The notes under the pieces: model-generated | Databases searched by the model: none | Told to the model about the DNA's origin: nothing | What the model saw: only the letters and a program-made list of their open reading frames with translations | Translations under genes and position numbers: made by a program | Shown: one piece after another, positions 14,180 to 25,905 of the stretch | Numbering within the stretch: the first letter of the stretch is position 1 | How the letters are laid out: each line of letters opens with the position of its first letter | From: Oreohelix idahoensis | Lineage: Eukaryota > Mollusca > Gastropoda > Stylommatophora > Oreohelicidae | Length of the DNA stretch: 64,000 nt | Assembly (NCBI GenBank): GCA_024509875.1 | Contig: JAMPIV010011342.1 | Span: 558,001 to 622,000, forward strand | Direction of reading: 5' to 3'

Positions 14180-14639
14180 TATATATAAGTGATGACAGTG
14201 TATTCATCCATAGAGCATAGAGTGAGTTGCGTGATACTGTGGTTTCCGGTGCGCCTTCTGGCCCAGTATCGACGACTTCAGCGCCTCTTCAATGGGATAG
14301 TGGATTCATCCCTGTCCCAATTGACTTGGAACATGATTTCGCCCGAACCTCATCTGCTGTCCCATCCAACTTCCCGCTAGGGGTTGAAACCCCCAACCTT
14401 TAGCTGGATTACTGGGGAGAACAAGGTCCGCCGCATGTAGGTGAGGTGGGCTTGAGCATGAGAGGTTCAGAGACATTTTGAGTCTTATGTTACGCATCAT
14501 GCCCCATGGACCTGGCTATTTGTACAACATGATTTAAATTGACCGCCTGTTTAGCCTTACTTTTAAAATAACCTTTGAACTGTCGACCTTTTATACAACT
14601 CTGTTTATATATTGAAAAGGTAAAGGTAGTCACATAGCA
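14180..14639. other. No gene recognised
   Basis: Moderately GC-rich sequence at 14230-14480 with GGGGTTGAAACCCCC (about 14382-14396), a small perfect hairpin. It may be part of an unrecognised SINE. No ORF is supported. Confidence 0.4.
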
Positions 14640-14855
14640 GATACTGGCGTAGGGGAATTAAGCGTTAAAGACTTCAAAATGCTATGTCCAGCAGTGATCA
14701 TTCCCTTTCTCGTCGGTTTCTTTCCCTAACTCAAGAGCAAAGTCAGGTACCCGTTCACAGCTGGGTCGACTGGAGCGTGGCTGTACCGTGAATCGAACCC
14801 AGCACCCTCTCTGCGAGAAACCAGCGTACTAACCAAACCACTAATCGAACATCTC
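14640..14855 (-). mobile_element. tRNA-derived SINE
   Basis: The minus strand begins GATTAGTGGTTTGGTTAGTACGC (A-box-like, 14815-14850) and carries a B-box match GGGTTCGATTC at 14789-14800. The body continues to a (GGTAAAG)-like end near 14630. I could not define a clear target duplication. Confidence 0.55.
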
Positions 14856-14989
14856 TATCTACAATTTATAAAACTATTCATGCATAAACCAACTATACTT
14901 TCTATGTGCCATTTGCATCAATTTATGTACATACACACTTACACCAGATATGAACCAACCAAAAATGAGAAATCAGTCACGACTGTGTC

Positions 14990-17035
14990 ATTATTAGGAA
15001 GAGCTCATTCAAATACGTCCGGGATGTTAGAGTCTGGAAAGAGCTAAAGATTGGAAGTGATCACTACCTGCTAACAATTAAAAGAACAACTGAAAGAGTT
15101 GCTCGGCCTAGGCATTACCTACCATCACTCAAGAAACTAAGTACACGAGCAGAGGAGATGAGCATTAAGACCCACAAGCTAAGAGAGCCATAATTTAAGA
15201 CCAGATATCAGGGGTTTATTACTACAGCGGTGAGAAACATAGAAGAACGACCTGATGACCTGGAAACCATCTGGCTTAAATTCAAGGTCATCATAAAAGA
15301 AGCTACAGCAGAAGCATGTGGGAAGACGGGAAAGAGGACACCTTGATGGACAGAAGAAGTTAAAGAGAAAAGAAAAAGACATGGAAACAATGATTAAAAG
15401 CTAAAAACACAGCGGCGTGATGCTGACCACATTACCCCTAGTGTGCCGATGGTCAAGAAAATACGGGCCTAACACTGTATTCCCAATGTGCCTCAATGAG
15501 CTTGTGACGGGATCCTTTACCTTTTTTAATAACACAGCAGGAAAAACAGAAAAGTATAGAGAATATATGATCATGAGAACAGAAGAATAAGGTGCCAGCA
15601 GCGAAACAAAAATGCTGGGAAGAATTTGGAAAAAATAAGTAATGAAAGGATGGAAAGAATATTTCTCAGAACTCAATGATGGTAAGCTAGGTCAAGCTTC
15701 AGAAGTGATTGTCACTATCACGGAAGAAGAAACCAATGGTAACGAACATGGCGTCAAGATGGAAGAACTGAAGACGGAACTGGAGAAAATCAAGATAGGC
15801 AAACCAGAAGTACATGATGGTATAACCCCAGAAATAATTAAGTACAGTGTACATAGGAGCAGGAGGCGACTTATTACTCCTTAGGGTGCTACAGGCAGCC
15901 TGCTGCAACAAGACCATAACAAAGGATTGGGAGATTGCCACCATAACACTCATGAAAAAGTGACAACTGACAATATGGGAATCATAGAGGCACATCTCTT
16001 CTCACTGTCCCTGGTAAATTTTACTCTAGAATCTTGGACGCCTAGCTGAGAAGCAAATGGATGAGGTCCAGTGTGGCTCCCGAGCAAACCAAAGTACTCA
16101 AGATCCTTATCTTCGCACTCATGCGGCTGAGTGAAAAGGCCATTGAGTGTAAAGGTGAGATGAATCTTTATTTCTTGGATATGGAAAAGGTGTTTGATAA
16201 GGTCACCTGGAGCAAACTTTGATACTGCTTGGCAAAGAAAAACATTCCAGTAACTCTGATCCATGCTATAAAGAACTGCTACAAGAGTTGTAGAAATTAT
16301 GTAAGGATGGCAAACTATAACTCAGAAAAGTTCAGGACCACCACTGGTGTAAGACATGGTGATATCCTGTCGCCTTATCTTTTCATACTCCTCATGGACG
16401 ATGTCATCAACGCATGTAAATAGAGTACAAGAAAGTATTCAGTGGGATACTGGAAGATGAGACAGGTTGATATTCCAGAGCTGGCATTTTCTGCTGATAT
16501 TTCCCTGATACCTAAAGCAGAAGCACATCTTCAATCCAACCTGCAAGTCTGGAAGGAAGATCTGGAGAAGAGCGGGATGGACATCAGCAGCTCATTAACA
16601 AAATCCATTATGATGTTACGCGAGTGAAGAAGACATCAGATTATACTGGGAGAACAGGTCATAGAGCAGGTCAACAACTTTAAATACCTTGGAGCTTTCA
16701 TAGACTGGAAGGGAGTCCTCAGTAAAAGAGAGGTTAGCAGAAGACGAAGTTGACTATACACTGCTCCACCTATGTTCCAATCTTGACCTGTGTAAGCGAG
16801 TCGTGAGCAATGACCAAAGCCAGCTCCAAACCACATAAATTAGGTATCTGAGGAAGGTGGTTGAAATAACAAGAAAGGGCATGGTCTGCAACCAGACGAT
16901 GCCGTATTGCCTCAAAACCCAGCCCCTGTAGACCCAATTAGAACAGTTCCAACTACGACTGTTTGGTAATGTCTGCAGAGTAGGAACAGCTAGGCTAGCA
17001 GGACAAGTACTGGAAACTAAGAGCCAATGATCCAT
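14990..17035 (+). pseudogene. Decayed LINE with reverse-transcriptase traces
   Basis: Scattered short frames on the plus strand give LINE RT features: MKGWKEYFSELNDGKLGQ (15642), KIGKPEVHDGITPEIIKY (about 15795), FLDMEKVFDKVTWSKL (about 16170), TTTGVRHGDILSPYLF (about 16335) and LAFSADISLI (about 16480). The last sits where the catalytic Y/F-A-D-D would be, and one aspartate is lost. Many stops and frame changes make it an old copy. It is interrupted by a SINE fragment at 15414-15530 and by the palindrome insertion at 17037. Its 3' end resumes at 17283 and finishes in (TAAG)n near 17380-17396. Confidence 0.7.
15414..15530 (+). mobile_element. 5'-truncated SINE fragment
   Basis: These 117 bp match, in the opposite orientation, the 3' half of the SINE at 31436-31696 (shared CTAGTGTGCCGATGGTCAAG and ACGGGATCCTTT). 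AACACAGC repeats at both edges (15406-15413, 15531-15538), an 8-bp target duplication. Confidence 0.75.
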
Positions 17036-17036
17036 A

Positions 17037-17282
17037 TAAGGAAGGGAAACCCGAGGCCTGTAAACAGTAAATTAATATGAAACAAATATAAAGGTATGTT
17101 ATCAGGCACCCGCAGGAAATAAAGAAGTAGAACACTAGACAACAGAAAAACAACAGATATGAGTGGCTTACCTGGGTAAGCCACTCATATCTGTTGTTTT
17201 TCTGTTGTCTAGTGTTCTACTTCTTTATTTCCTGCGAGTGCCTGATAACATACCTTTATATTTGTTTTATATTAATTTAATA
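17037..17282. repeat. Near-perfect palindrome inside a target-duplicated insertion
   Basis: Positions 17069-17278 form a palindrome centred at 17173/17174. The arms are about 105 bp with only two mismatches and no real loop. The insertion is flanked by AGCCAATGATCCATA at 17022-17036 and 17283-17297, a perfect 15-bp direct repeat. It sits in the decayed LINE. No coding content. Confidence 0.85.
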
Positions 17283-17396
17283 AGCCAATGATCCATACCT
17301 CTAGGAGGCAGCCGATAGAATAGTATGGTACTCTCTCTCTAGCAAACCTCTACACTCCAGGGTAGAAGAGAAACGACTAAGTAAGTAAGCAAGTAA
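17283..17396 (+). pseudogene. 3' end of the decayed LINE
   Basis: Continues the LINE after the palindrome and ends CGACTAAGTAAGTAAGCAAG, a tetranucleotide 3' tail. The same ~40-bp end occurs inverted at 18568-18607. Confidence 0.6.
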
Positions 17397-18065
17397 GTCT
17401 TTACATCGGACATTTGTAAAATCATTTTTACATCTAACATTTGTAAAACTGAATCAGTCCGGTTTTCTCTCTTATATTACTCGTAATCTTAGTTTAAAGC
17501 AAACAGGTGATTGTCTTTACATCTAAAATGTATTCTTCTTCTTCTCTTCTTCCGTCCTTAGCCAAAGACCGACCAAGCAGTCAGAGGCCATCACGCCTTG
17601 TGGCGTCTTAAGGGCAACAGCAGATTGATTTTCTCTGTTGTAGTTTCCCATCACGCCTAGCGGCGTCTTTAGGGCAACAACAAATAGATCCATCTGCCGT
17701 TGTTTCCGTAATCGGTGTGACAAGCCAACGGGTGATCAGCCCATTGGGCATCTAAAATGTATAGAACTCTTTAATTACATCGATCATTTTTACAACTGTC
17801 TTCACCTCCAACATTTTTACAACTGTCTTTACACCCATTATTTTTACAACTGGCTTTACATTTAATTTTTGTAGAATTGTCTGTACATCTAAAATTCGTA
17901 GAGCTGTTTATACATCTAATATTTGAATGACTGTCTGTACATCTAAATTTATAGAGCTGTCTATACGTCCATTATTTCTACACCTACAACATATCGTTGT
18001 CTCTATAATTTGTTCATCTTTCTTTAAATGTACCATTTCTGCAACAATTTTCGTATTTACCATTT
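17397..18065. repeat. Minisatellite, ~28-bp unit, diverged
   Basis: Repeated TTTACATCTAAAATTTGTAGAACTG-like units, about 26-30 bp each. They are clearest at 17397-17460 and 17763-17960 and fade towards 18065. The array is interrupted by a SINE-like insertion at 17534-17748. Confidence 0.75.
17534..17748 (-). mobile_element. SINE-like element sharing the RTE-like LINE 3' end
   Basis: A 215-bp insertion with a perfect 14-bp target duplication, CATCTAAAATGTAT, at 17520-17533 and 17749-17762. On the minus strand its last ~100 bp match the 3' end of LINE copies A and B (GCCCTTAAGACGCCACAAGG, then TGGCCTCTGACTGCTTGGTC, then a (GAA)n tail). A second, diverged copy of the GACGCC-rich segment lies just upstream, so the module is duplicated inside the element. 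No RT sequence is present. It could be a parasite of that LINE or an internally deleted LINE. Confidence 0.7.
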
Positions 18066-18119
18066 ATACTAACTTATATATATATATATATATAAGTAAG
18101 ATAATCTCTGCACGTTTTT

Positions 18120-18405
18120 AAGCACACCTCACAAAGACTAAAAAAAAGTGCGCATGCGCGCAGCGGGTATTTCAAGTGAAACTTTCGCAGTTGAGTTGCA
18201 ACCGGAAATTGTTACATGTCTCTCAACACACTGGTCAAGTAGGTGAAAAAAAAAGAAATAGGCACATTCTGTTTGAGTTTTTGTAAGGTATGCTTAAAAA
18301 CTTGCAGAAATTATCTTACTTTTGTGATAGAAAGCATGCTCGTACCACATTATGGGGCCGAGAATAATTTTTTTTTGAAAAGGGTACAATCTTTTATGGA
18401 CACCC

Positions 18406-18410
<5 letters not shown>
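18120..18410. mobile_element. Possible Tc1/mariner-type end
   Basis: The stretch ends TTTTATGGACACCCTGT directly before TA repeats. Its complement, ACAGGGTGTCCATAAAA, looks like a terminal repeat of a TA-targeting transposon. I found no matching opposite end, so only a fragment is supported. Confidence 0.35.
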
Positions 18411-18501
<91 letters not shown>

Positions 18502-18506
18502 TATAT

Positions 18507-18567
<61 letters not shown>
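18411..18567. repeat. (TA)n microsatellite
   Basis: TA tract with two small interruptions (near 18497 and 18508). Confidence 0.95.
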
Positions 18568-19085
<518 letters not shown>

Positions 19086-19097
19086 GGTATTTATTTA

Positions 19098-19397
19098 TGT
19101 ATTTTTTTTTTTAAACGTACGCCCGCTGTTACTCGAGGCGAGAATCTACGGTTAGTATATCTTACCTGAGACTGATATTTACGTGAGTATCCCTTTTTCC
19201 ATGTACACTGAAAGGTGTCCACTCGCCATTCAGGCAGATACTCGCCGTCTTCGGAGGGTACCCATTAGAGCTGGGTCGGCTCAAGAGCCGACAGTCCCTC
19301 AGTGGACGACACTCGCTCAAACGTCCTCGCCCGAACTTGAACCTCGATCACCCGATCGCCAGCACAATGTGGTAACTGTTACACCAGCGCGGCTCCA
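19098..19397 (-). mobile_element. tRNA-derived SINE, older relative of the pair at 35394 and 38411
   Basis: On the minus strand it starts GGAGCCGCGCTGGTGTAAC, the same head as the SINEs at 35394-35675 and 38411-38706. A B-box-like GGTTCAAGTTC follows, and it ends in an A-rich tail (T run at 19101-19112). A 12-bp target duplication, GGTATTTATTTA, lies at 19086-19097 and 19398-19409. The body differs clearly from the other two copies. Confidence 0.8.
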
Positions 19398-19409
19398 GGT
19401 ATTTATTTA

Positions 19410-19807
19410 AAACTGACCACCCTGTCAGTTTCATTAACCGAATTGAAGAGTAAACGAACAAAACAAACTCGCCCAGCCAGTGCTCATGAGTCAATCTCAA
19501 ACGCAAATAAAGCAGCGATTAATTAAAATCATATTAATCAAATAATGAGCAAGATCATACTTTCACCTGCCAAACAGCCCGTTCTGTGGCGACACCTAAA
19601 ACATTCCGCTATCACACACACACACACACTCACACATTCTCTCACTCAGGCATGTTTACCAATGCGATGTTTGACGAAAGTCACATGACAACACTCCACA
19701 TCGCCTTCTATTGGAACGAACAAACGTACTAAATGCTGCATCAAAGCATTACACACACTTTGATCATCAACATTTTTGCCTTGTTGGTAGCAGAAGTTTC
19801 ATAAGTC
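19410..19807. other. No gene recognised; possible Helitron interior
   Basis: Contains a short CACACA tract (about 19613-19634). No ORF is supported. It may be the body of the Helitron whose 3' end lies at 19848. Confidence 0.35.
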
Positions 19808-19814
19808 ATTACTA

Positions 19815-19848
19815 GTTAAACCGGGCAACGCCGGGTTCTTACAGCTAG
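19815..19848 (+). mobile_element. Helitron-like 3' terminus
   Basis: AACCGGGCAACGCCGGGTT forms a short GC hairpin, followed 6-7 nt later by CTAG and then T. A hairpin close to a terminal CTRR, with T after it, is the Helitron 3' signature. The 5' end was not located. Confidence 0.45.
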
Positions 19849-19878
19849 TATCCTATAGATACAAGTAAGATAAAAGAA

Positions 19879-20107
<229 letters not shown>

Positions 20108-20219
20108 TATATTTACAACTGTACTCATACACCTGATGGCCTACTTTAATCCATAATCATAACATTGTCTAAGAAACCTGGAGCCATGGAATGCACAGAA
20201 CAATGCATCATTAGTCTCA

Positions 20220-20346
20220 TGAGTAATGTGACCAAATAATATTTAAAATTATCATGAGAAGAGTGAGAAATGGAATACCGCCAGAAATAAATGATGGGCA
20301 ATGTGGATTTGAAGAAGGAAAAGATACAAACAACGCCATATATATT
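20220..20346 (+). pseudogene. Old LINE, RT fragment 1
   Basis: The plus strand reads IIMRRVRNGIPPEINDGQCG, then FEEGKDTNNAIYI, an RT motif region. The reading resumes at 23644 on the far side of LINE copy B. GCCATATATATT at 20335-20346 and 23644-23655 is the target duplication of that insertion. Confidence 0.75.
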
Positions 20347-20387
20347 CTTCTTCTTCTTTGATCCTTAGCCGCCGACCGTCAAAGCAG

Positions 20388-22130
20388 TCAGTGGCCATCA
20401 CGCCTAGTGGCGTCTTGTAGGGCAACAACAAATTGATTCCACTTTGCTCGGTCGGTGGCCATCCTTCGTACAGTGCCCCAACTCTGGTTCATTCTTTGCA
20501 GCTCAGCCTCCACAGTCCTCCGCCAGGTTGTTTTTGGTCGGCCTCTCTTTCGTTTTCCTTCAGGGGTCCAAAGCATAGCTGTTCTTGTGATGGCATCGGG
20601 ATCTCTTCTGAGGACATGGCCAACCCAGCTCCAGCGTCTGCCAGATATGATGGTGTGCATGTCCTCTTGGTTGCTCCGAGTAAGCAGATCTTGGTTGGTG
20701 ATGGTATTCGGCCAAAAGATTCGGTGAATTTGTCTTAGGCAGGTTGTGTGAAAAGAGGACCATTTCTCTGTAACTCTCCAGCATTCTGCACCATAGAGAA
20801 GCACAGAAAACACAGCTCTGATATAATCTTAATTTTGTGCTTGTGTGTATTGAGAGGACTTCCAGATGTTGTTTAGGCTAAAAAAGGCTGTTCTTGCCTT
20901 ATTCATTCTGATGTTGATGTCTTTGCCTGCCCCGCCGTCTGGTGTTACTATGCATCCTAGGTATGTGAAGGTGTCTGTCTGTACCAGTTGCTGATTCCTT
21001 ACTGATATGGGCTCAGGGTTGCTCACATTGAGCGTCATGACCTCTGACTTCTTTAAATTGATGTTCAAGCCCACCTGCTGGCTAAACTTATTAAGTCTGT
21101 CCGTTTTTTCCTGGATGTGTTGATGTGAATGTGCTAGTAGTACAATGTCATCTGCATATTCCAGATCTTCTAATGTAGAAAATGTAGTCCATCTGATTCC
21201 TCTTGGACTGCCCTCTGTTGTCTGTCGCATCACCCAGTCTATGACTGTTAAAAATAGAGTGGTTGATAAGGGGCATCCCTGTCGTACTCCTGTCTTCACC
21301 TCAAAGGTTAGGTTGCTCTGCCCAACACTACACGTAAAGTTGGCATAGAGGCGTTTTATGATTGACACTATGCAGCTTGGAATTCCATAAGCCCTCTGTA
21401 TTTTCCATAAACTGTCCCTATGTATGCTGTCAAAAGCCTTTTCAAAATCAACGAAATTAATGTACAACTGTCTTTGCCATTCCGAGCACTGCTCTATAAT
21501 GTTCCTGAGAGTGAATATATGATCTACACATCTTCTGTTCTTTCTAAATCCTGCTTGTTCTTTCCTCAGTTTGTGGTCTACTGCTTTTGAAATTCTCTGT
21601 ATAATTATCCTGCCTAGTATTTTGCTGGGAACTGAGAGAAGAGTGATTCCTCTCCAATTATTGCAGTCTGCAAGATCTCCCTTCTTGGGCAATTTGACAA
21701 TTATTCCTTTGTTCCACTCTGATGGTGTTGTCCCCGTTTTCCAGACTTGTGCAAATAGTGGTTCTAATAGTTCTGCTGCAAGCTCAGGGTCTGTCTTAAA
21801 TAGCTCTGCATTTAAGTTATCATGGCCAGGAGCTTTTCCGTTCTTTAACCCTTTGATTGCTGTGATGATTTCTTCTTTTCGTGGAATGTCTGTATTTACA
21901 TCTAGATTGTTTTCAGCCTCAGGAACATTCAATTGTGTCTCTGGTGGTTCCTTGTTCAGAGTTTCTCTGAAGTGCACTGCCCATCTAGTTTCCTGTCCCT
22001 CTGCTGTCGTGATGAGATTTCCTTGATTATCTCTTACTAATGTAATATTGTTTGCACCTTGTTTTCCGCTGATGAATTTAGTTATTTTGTATACTGTGCT
22101 TTGTTCATTTCTCAGTGCTGCCTCTTCTGC
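20388..22130 (-). pseudogene. LINE copy B reverse transcriptase
   Basis: The main frame, from 21977 to 20829 (382 residues), carries all RT motifs: KNGKAPGHDNLNAELFK, NNWRGITLLSVPSKILG, EQAGFRKNRRC, INFVDFEKAFDSI, TGVRQGCPLSTTLF, the catalytic LEYADDIVLL (YADD at residues 274-277, bases 21147-21158), LKKSEVMTLN and FTYLGCIVTPDGG. A frame change at about 20829 leads to a second frame (20813-20388) with LYGAECWRVTEKW, WSWVGHVLRRDPDAI and GKRKRGRPKTTWRR. Compared with the upstream linker, the copy has one stop and at least two frame changes, so it is recent but dead. Confidence 0.9.
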
Positions 22131-22428
22131 CTATCTTGCAAGATCGTCTAGGAAATTCCTTTTGTTGGCTCGGGTTTGGCGTTTAACTTCCTTGTACAGC
22201 TGACTGTACTGTTCGCTATATAGTTGCTTTAACCTGGGGAGCTTCGCTTCTGTTTTCTTTCTTTTCACTTCCTTTCTCAGTGTTATGGTGTTTAGTGTTT
22301 CTGGTGTTATCCAGTCTTGCTTCTTTCTTTCTTGGTATCCCAAGCATGGTTTGCTGCTTTCCTTACATATTGTTGAAATGGTGTTGATTTTTTGGTCTAT
22401 ATCATCAGTCAATGTCTTTTCCTGACTT

Positions 22429-23445
22429 TTAGGCAAATTGATATCGTTTCTTAATGTCAGCCGCAAAAGCTTTTCTGGTAACGGGGTCCTTCAATTTGCT
22501 GATGTCAAACCTTTTCTGTGTAGTTACAGTTGGTTCAGCTCTTCTTAGTTTTACTTTCCATGTTGCTACTACTAAATGGTGATCACTTCCCACATCTGCA
22601 CCTCTTCTTACCTTCACATCTTGTAATGCATGTCTCCATCTACCGTTAATCATAATGTGGTCTATCTGGTTTCTGTCCCGACCATTTGGTGATTCCCATG
22701 TTAATTTGTGAATTTCTTTATGTGGGAAAAGTGTTCCTCCAATGACCAGGTTGTTAATACTACAGAAACTTATTAATTTATTCCCATTTTCGTTTGCTGT
22801 TCCGCTGCCGCATTTCCCCATTACTCTTTCATTATATGTATTGTATGTACCAACTTTCGCATTGAGGTCTCCCATTACTACAATAAGATCATATCTAGGT
22901 GTGTCTTCCATTTCTTTCTGCAGTTGTTGATAGAATTCATCCTTGACCTCTTCATCGCTGTCACTCGTTGGTGCGTAGCATTGTATTATTGTAGTATTGG
23001 TGAATCTACCTCTTAAACTTATTAGTCTGTTGATGATGGGTTTCCATTCCAGTAATGTCCTTTCTATTCCTTTCAGTAAAATAATGGCTACGACTTCATT
23101 GTGCTGTTCATCCTCTCTTCCAGAGTAAAGTACTGTTTCTCCTGTTGCTGTTTTAACTTTTTCTGCCCCTGTCCAATTGCTCTCGCTTATCCCTAGAATG
23201 TGTAACCTATAGTTTCTCATTTCTGCCGTGACCTGTTTTAGTTTACCCATCTCATTCATTGTCCTGACATTCCAAAATCCTATTCTTGTATCGTGTTTTG
23301 CGGTCAGGACGTTCGTTCTCATGTCAGTGGCTTCCTTTCGGCTTTCACCACTGACAGTCATACGAGCCTCAGACTCCGGATGTCCGTCCCGCAGCAAAGT
23401 TTGTTTATTCATTGTTGTTTCCGTAACTTCAATTTTTTTTAACAT
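22429..23445 (-). pseudogene. LINE copy B AP endonuclease and linker
   Basis: A 338-residue frame. The endonuclease starts at TRIGFWNVRTMNEMGKL (23280-23290), then LHILGISESNWTG, TTIIQCYAPTSDSDEE, VVMGDLNAKVG, IDHIMINGRWRHALQDVK and GSDHHLVVATW. These cover the expected Asn, Glu, Asp and His active-site regions of exonuclease-endonuclease-phosphatase enzymes, although the second motif has Ser where many relatives have Thr/Glu neighbours. The frame changes near 22440, where the linker continues in another frame to a stop at about 22131 (LDDLAR, stop). In an intact element this domain would nick target DNA to prime reverse transcription. It is inactive as a single polypeptide. Confidence 0.85.
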
Positions 23446-23643
23446 AGACAGGGGTGTCAGCCCTATGCTAAAATACCCAACCTGGAGGACCAGGGTGTCT
23501 GCTTTTGTCTGACCCCTGCCGGAGCAAACCTGTCCAGCTCGGTAGAACCTTCCAGGAGTAAAACTCCCGCTGGCATAGCTCTGGGGGTAATCAGGGTACG
23601 CAAGCCGACATACCTCGACAAGGTATTGACACCGGTGATGGCA

Positions 23644-23796
23644 GCCATATATATTATGGGTACATTAATAGAAAGGACCGTAGAAGTAAAAACAGATCTA
23701 TATTTGTGCTTTATCGATTACACTAAGGCATTTGACAAAGTTAATCATGAGGAAATTATAGAAATGTTAGAAAGTATAAACATTGATGTTAAGCGC
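23644..23796 (+). pseudogene. Old LINE, RT fragment 2
   Basis: Continues from 20346 in frame: AIYIMGTLIERTVEVKTDLY, then LCFIDYTKAFDKVNHEEIIE. This is the RT motif holding the first catalytic Asp (FIDYTKAFD). It is cut at about 23796 by LINE copy C. Confidence 0.75.
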
Positions 23797-25905
23797 CTGA
23801 GCTGGAAGATGTGAATACAGAAGACTATTGGCAGCAAATCAAAACTGTATGGAATGAGACATGTTAAGAAATACTTGGGAAAAGGGAACGACAACAAAAA
23901 GCATGGATAACAACAGAAACCATCAATAACATAAAAGACAGAAAAAAAAAACAAGAAAGCAGATTTAAACACAAGCAAAACCAGAAGTTCCTAAGTCAAG
24001 GCTCAAGAAGTGTACACAGAAGCAAACAAAGAAGTAAAAAGAAGTATCAAAAGGGACAAGAGGAAGTATATTGAAGAGTTGGCAAGAGAGGCATAAGATG
24101 CTGCAGCCAAAGGAAATATGAGAGAACTGTATAGCAGCACAAAGAAGCTAACAGGGAAATACAAGCAAAGAAGTTGCCTCATAAAAGACAAGAATGGAAA
24201 ACTGCTGAGCAATATACAAGAGCAAATGAAGAGGTGGACAGAATATTTTGAGGACCTTCTCAATAGACCAGCTCCGCGAAACCCCCCAGACATCCAGCCA
24301 GCAGAAGAAGAGCTACAAATTAACTGTGAAAGACCAACGAAGGAAGAAATAAAGAAAGCCATAAAGCTTCTAAGAGATGGAAAAGCTGCTGGACCAGATG
24401 GCATTCCAGCAGAGGACATCAAAGAAGATATCAACACGGCTGCAGAAATGTTATATAAATTATTGGTAAAGTCTGGGAAAAGGAAGAGATACCAGCAGAA
24501 TGGAAGGAAGAATATCTGGTTAAGTTGCCTAAGAAGGGAAATTTACAAGAGTGCACAAATTATAGAGGAATAATGTTACTATCAGTGCCAGGAAAAAGTA
24601 TTAAACAGGATTATCCTTGAGAGATTGAAAGAGTCCATAGACAAGAAACTGAAAGATGAACAAGCAGGTTTTCGACAAAACAGATCCTTTACAGACCAGA
24701 TAGCCACTTTGAGAATAATAGTTGAACAAAGTCTGGAATGGAATTCACCACTATAGATTGGATTTGTGGACTACGAAAAGGCATTTGACAGTTTAGACAG
24801 AGAATCACTTGGGAAATTAATGAGGCATTATGGAGTTCCCCTGAAGATCATTAATTTAATACAGAAAACATATGAAGACATGACTTGCAGAGTTCTTCAT
24901 GAAGGACACTTACAGAACCGTTTGGGATAAGAACGGGAGTGTGAAAGGGATGCCTCTTGTCTCCATTTCTTTTCTTACTAGCAATAGACTGGGTTATGAG
25001 AACATCGACAACACACAACAGAAATGGAATCCAGTGGATTCTGACTAAGCAGTTGGATGATCTGAATTTTGCAGATGACTTGGCTTTTCTGACCCATAAC
25101 CGTAATCAGATGCAGGACAAATTGAAAATACTCAATGAAAGGTCACAGCAATTGGGTCTGCATTTACCTGCATTTAATCTTTATTTTTGTCTTTTCCCTT
25201 TTAAAATACACAGGGAAAAGACAAAAATAATGAGAATAAATGCAGGTAATGATAACAGGGTTGAACTTGAAGAAACACCACTACAAGATGTAGAATCGTA
25301 CACATATCTTGGCAGTAATATAGACAAAGTTGGAAGGACAGATAGTTATATCAAAATAAGAATACAAAAAGCAAGAGGAGCTTTCAGTGCATTTGGGAAA
25401 TATATGGAGATCAAGAGAAATCGGATCCAACACGAAAATAAGAATCTTCAACTCAAATGTGAAGTCAGTCCTATTGTATGGCTCTGAGACACGGAGAACA
25501 ACAAAGACAACAAGCAAAAAGCTACAGACTTTCATAAATGGGTGCTCACGTAGAATAGGATTAAAATGGTATGACAAGGTTACCAACGTGGAACTGATGA
25601 CAAGAACTAGACAAGTGCCAGTGGAACAAGATATGAGAAGAAGACAATGGCGATAGATAGGACACACACTGAGGAAACCTGTTGATAGCATTACAAGGCA
25701 GTCCTTGTTCTGGAACCCCCAGGCCAAGAGAGGCAGAGGTAAACCAAGAAGCACATGGAGAAGAGAGCTGGAAACAGAGGTGAAAATGATGAGGAGAACG
25801 TGGAAAGAACTTGAGATGATGGCACGTGACAGGAGGACTTGGCATGTGTTTGTTGAATGCCTATGCTCCTTTGGGAGTGGATGGTTAAGATAATGATGAT
25901 GACTT
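23797..25905 (+). pseudogene. LINE copy C (RTE-like), 5'-truncated
   Basis: Starts in the endonuclease-RT linker (EDVNTEDYWQQIKTVWNE) and runs through RT: LIKDKNGKLLSNIQEQMKRW, LLRDGKAAGPDGIPAED (about 24370), DEQAGFRQNRSFTDQIATL (about 24655), VDYEKAFDSLDRESLGKL (about 24765), CLLSPFLFLLAIDWVMR, the catalytic NFADDLAFL (FADD at 25068-25079) and YTYLGSNIDKVG. The C terminus is WKELEMMARDRRTWHVF, and the tail is a short (GAT)n-like AATGATGATGAC. Stops or frame changes occur near 24095, 24440, 24580, 24755, 24945 and 25655. A hairpin-like inverted insertion lies at 25164-25249. It belongs to a different subfamily from copies A and B. Confidence 0.88.

Larger units (their letters stand above)
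20347..23643 (-). mobile_element. LINE copy B (RTE-like), near full length
   Basis: A 3.3-kb minus-strand non-LTR element with a (GAA)n tail at 20347-20357 and a perfect 12-bp target duplication. It carries 5' non-coding sequence (23446-23643), an AP endonuclease, a linker, RT and a C-terminal region. It is the best template for interpreting copy A. It split an older LINE. Confidence 0.9.
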
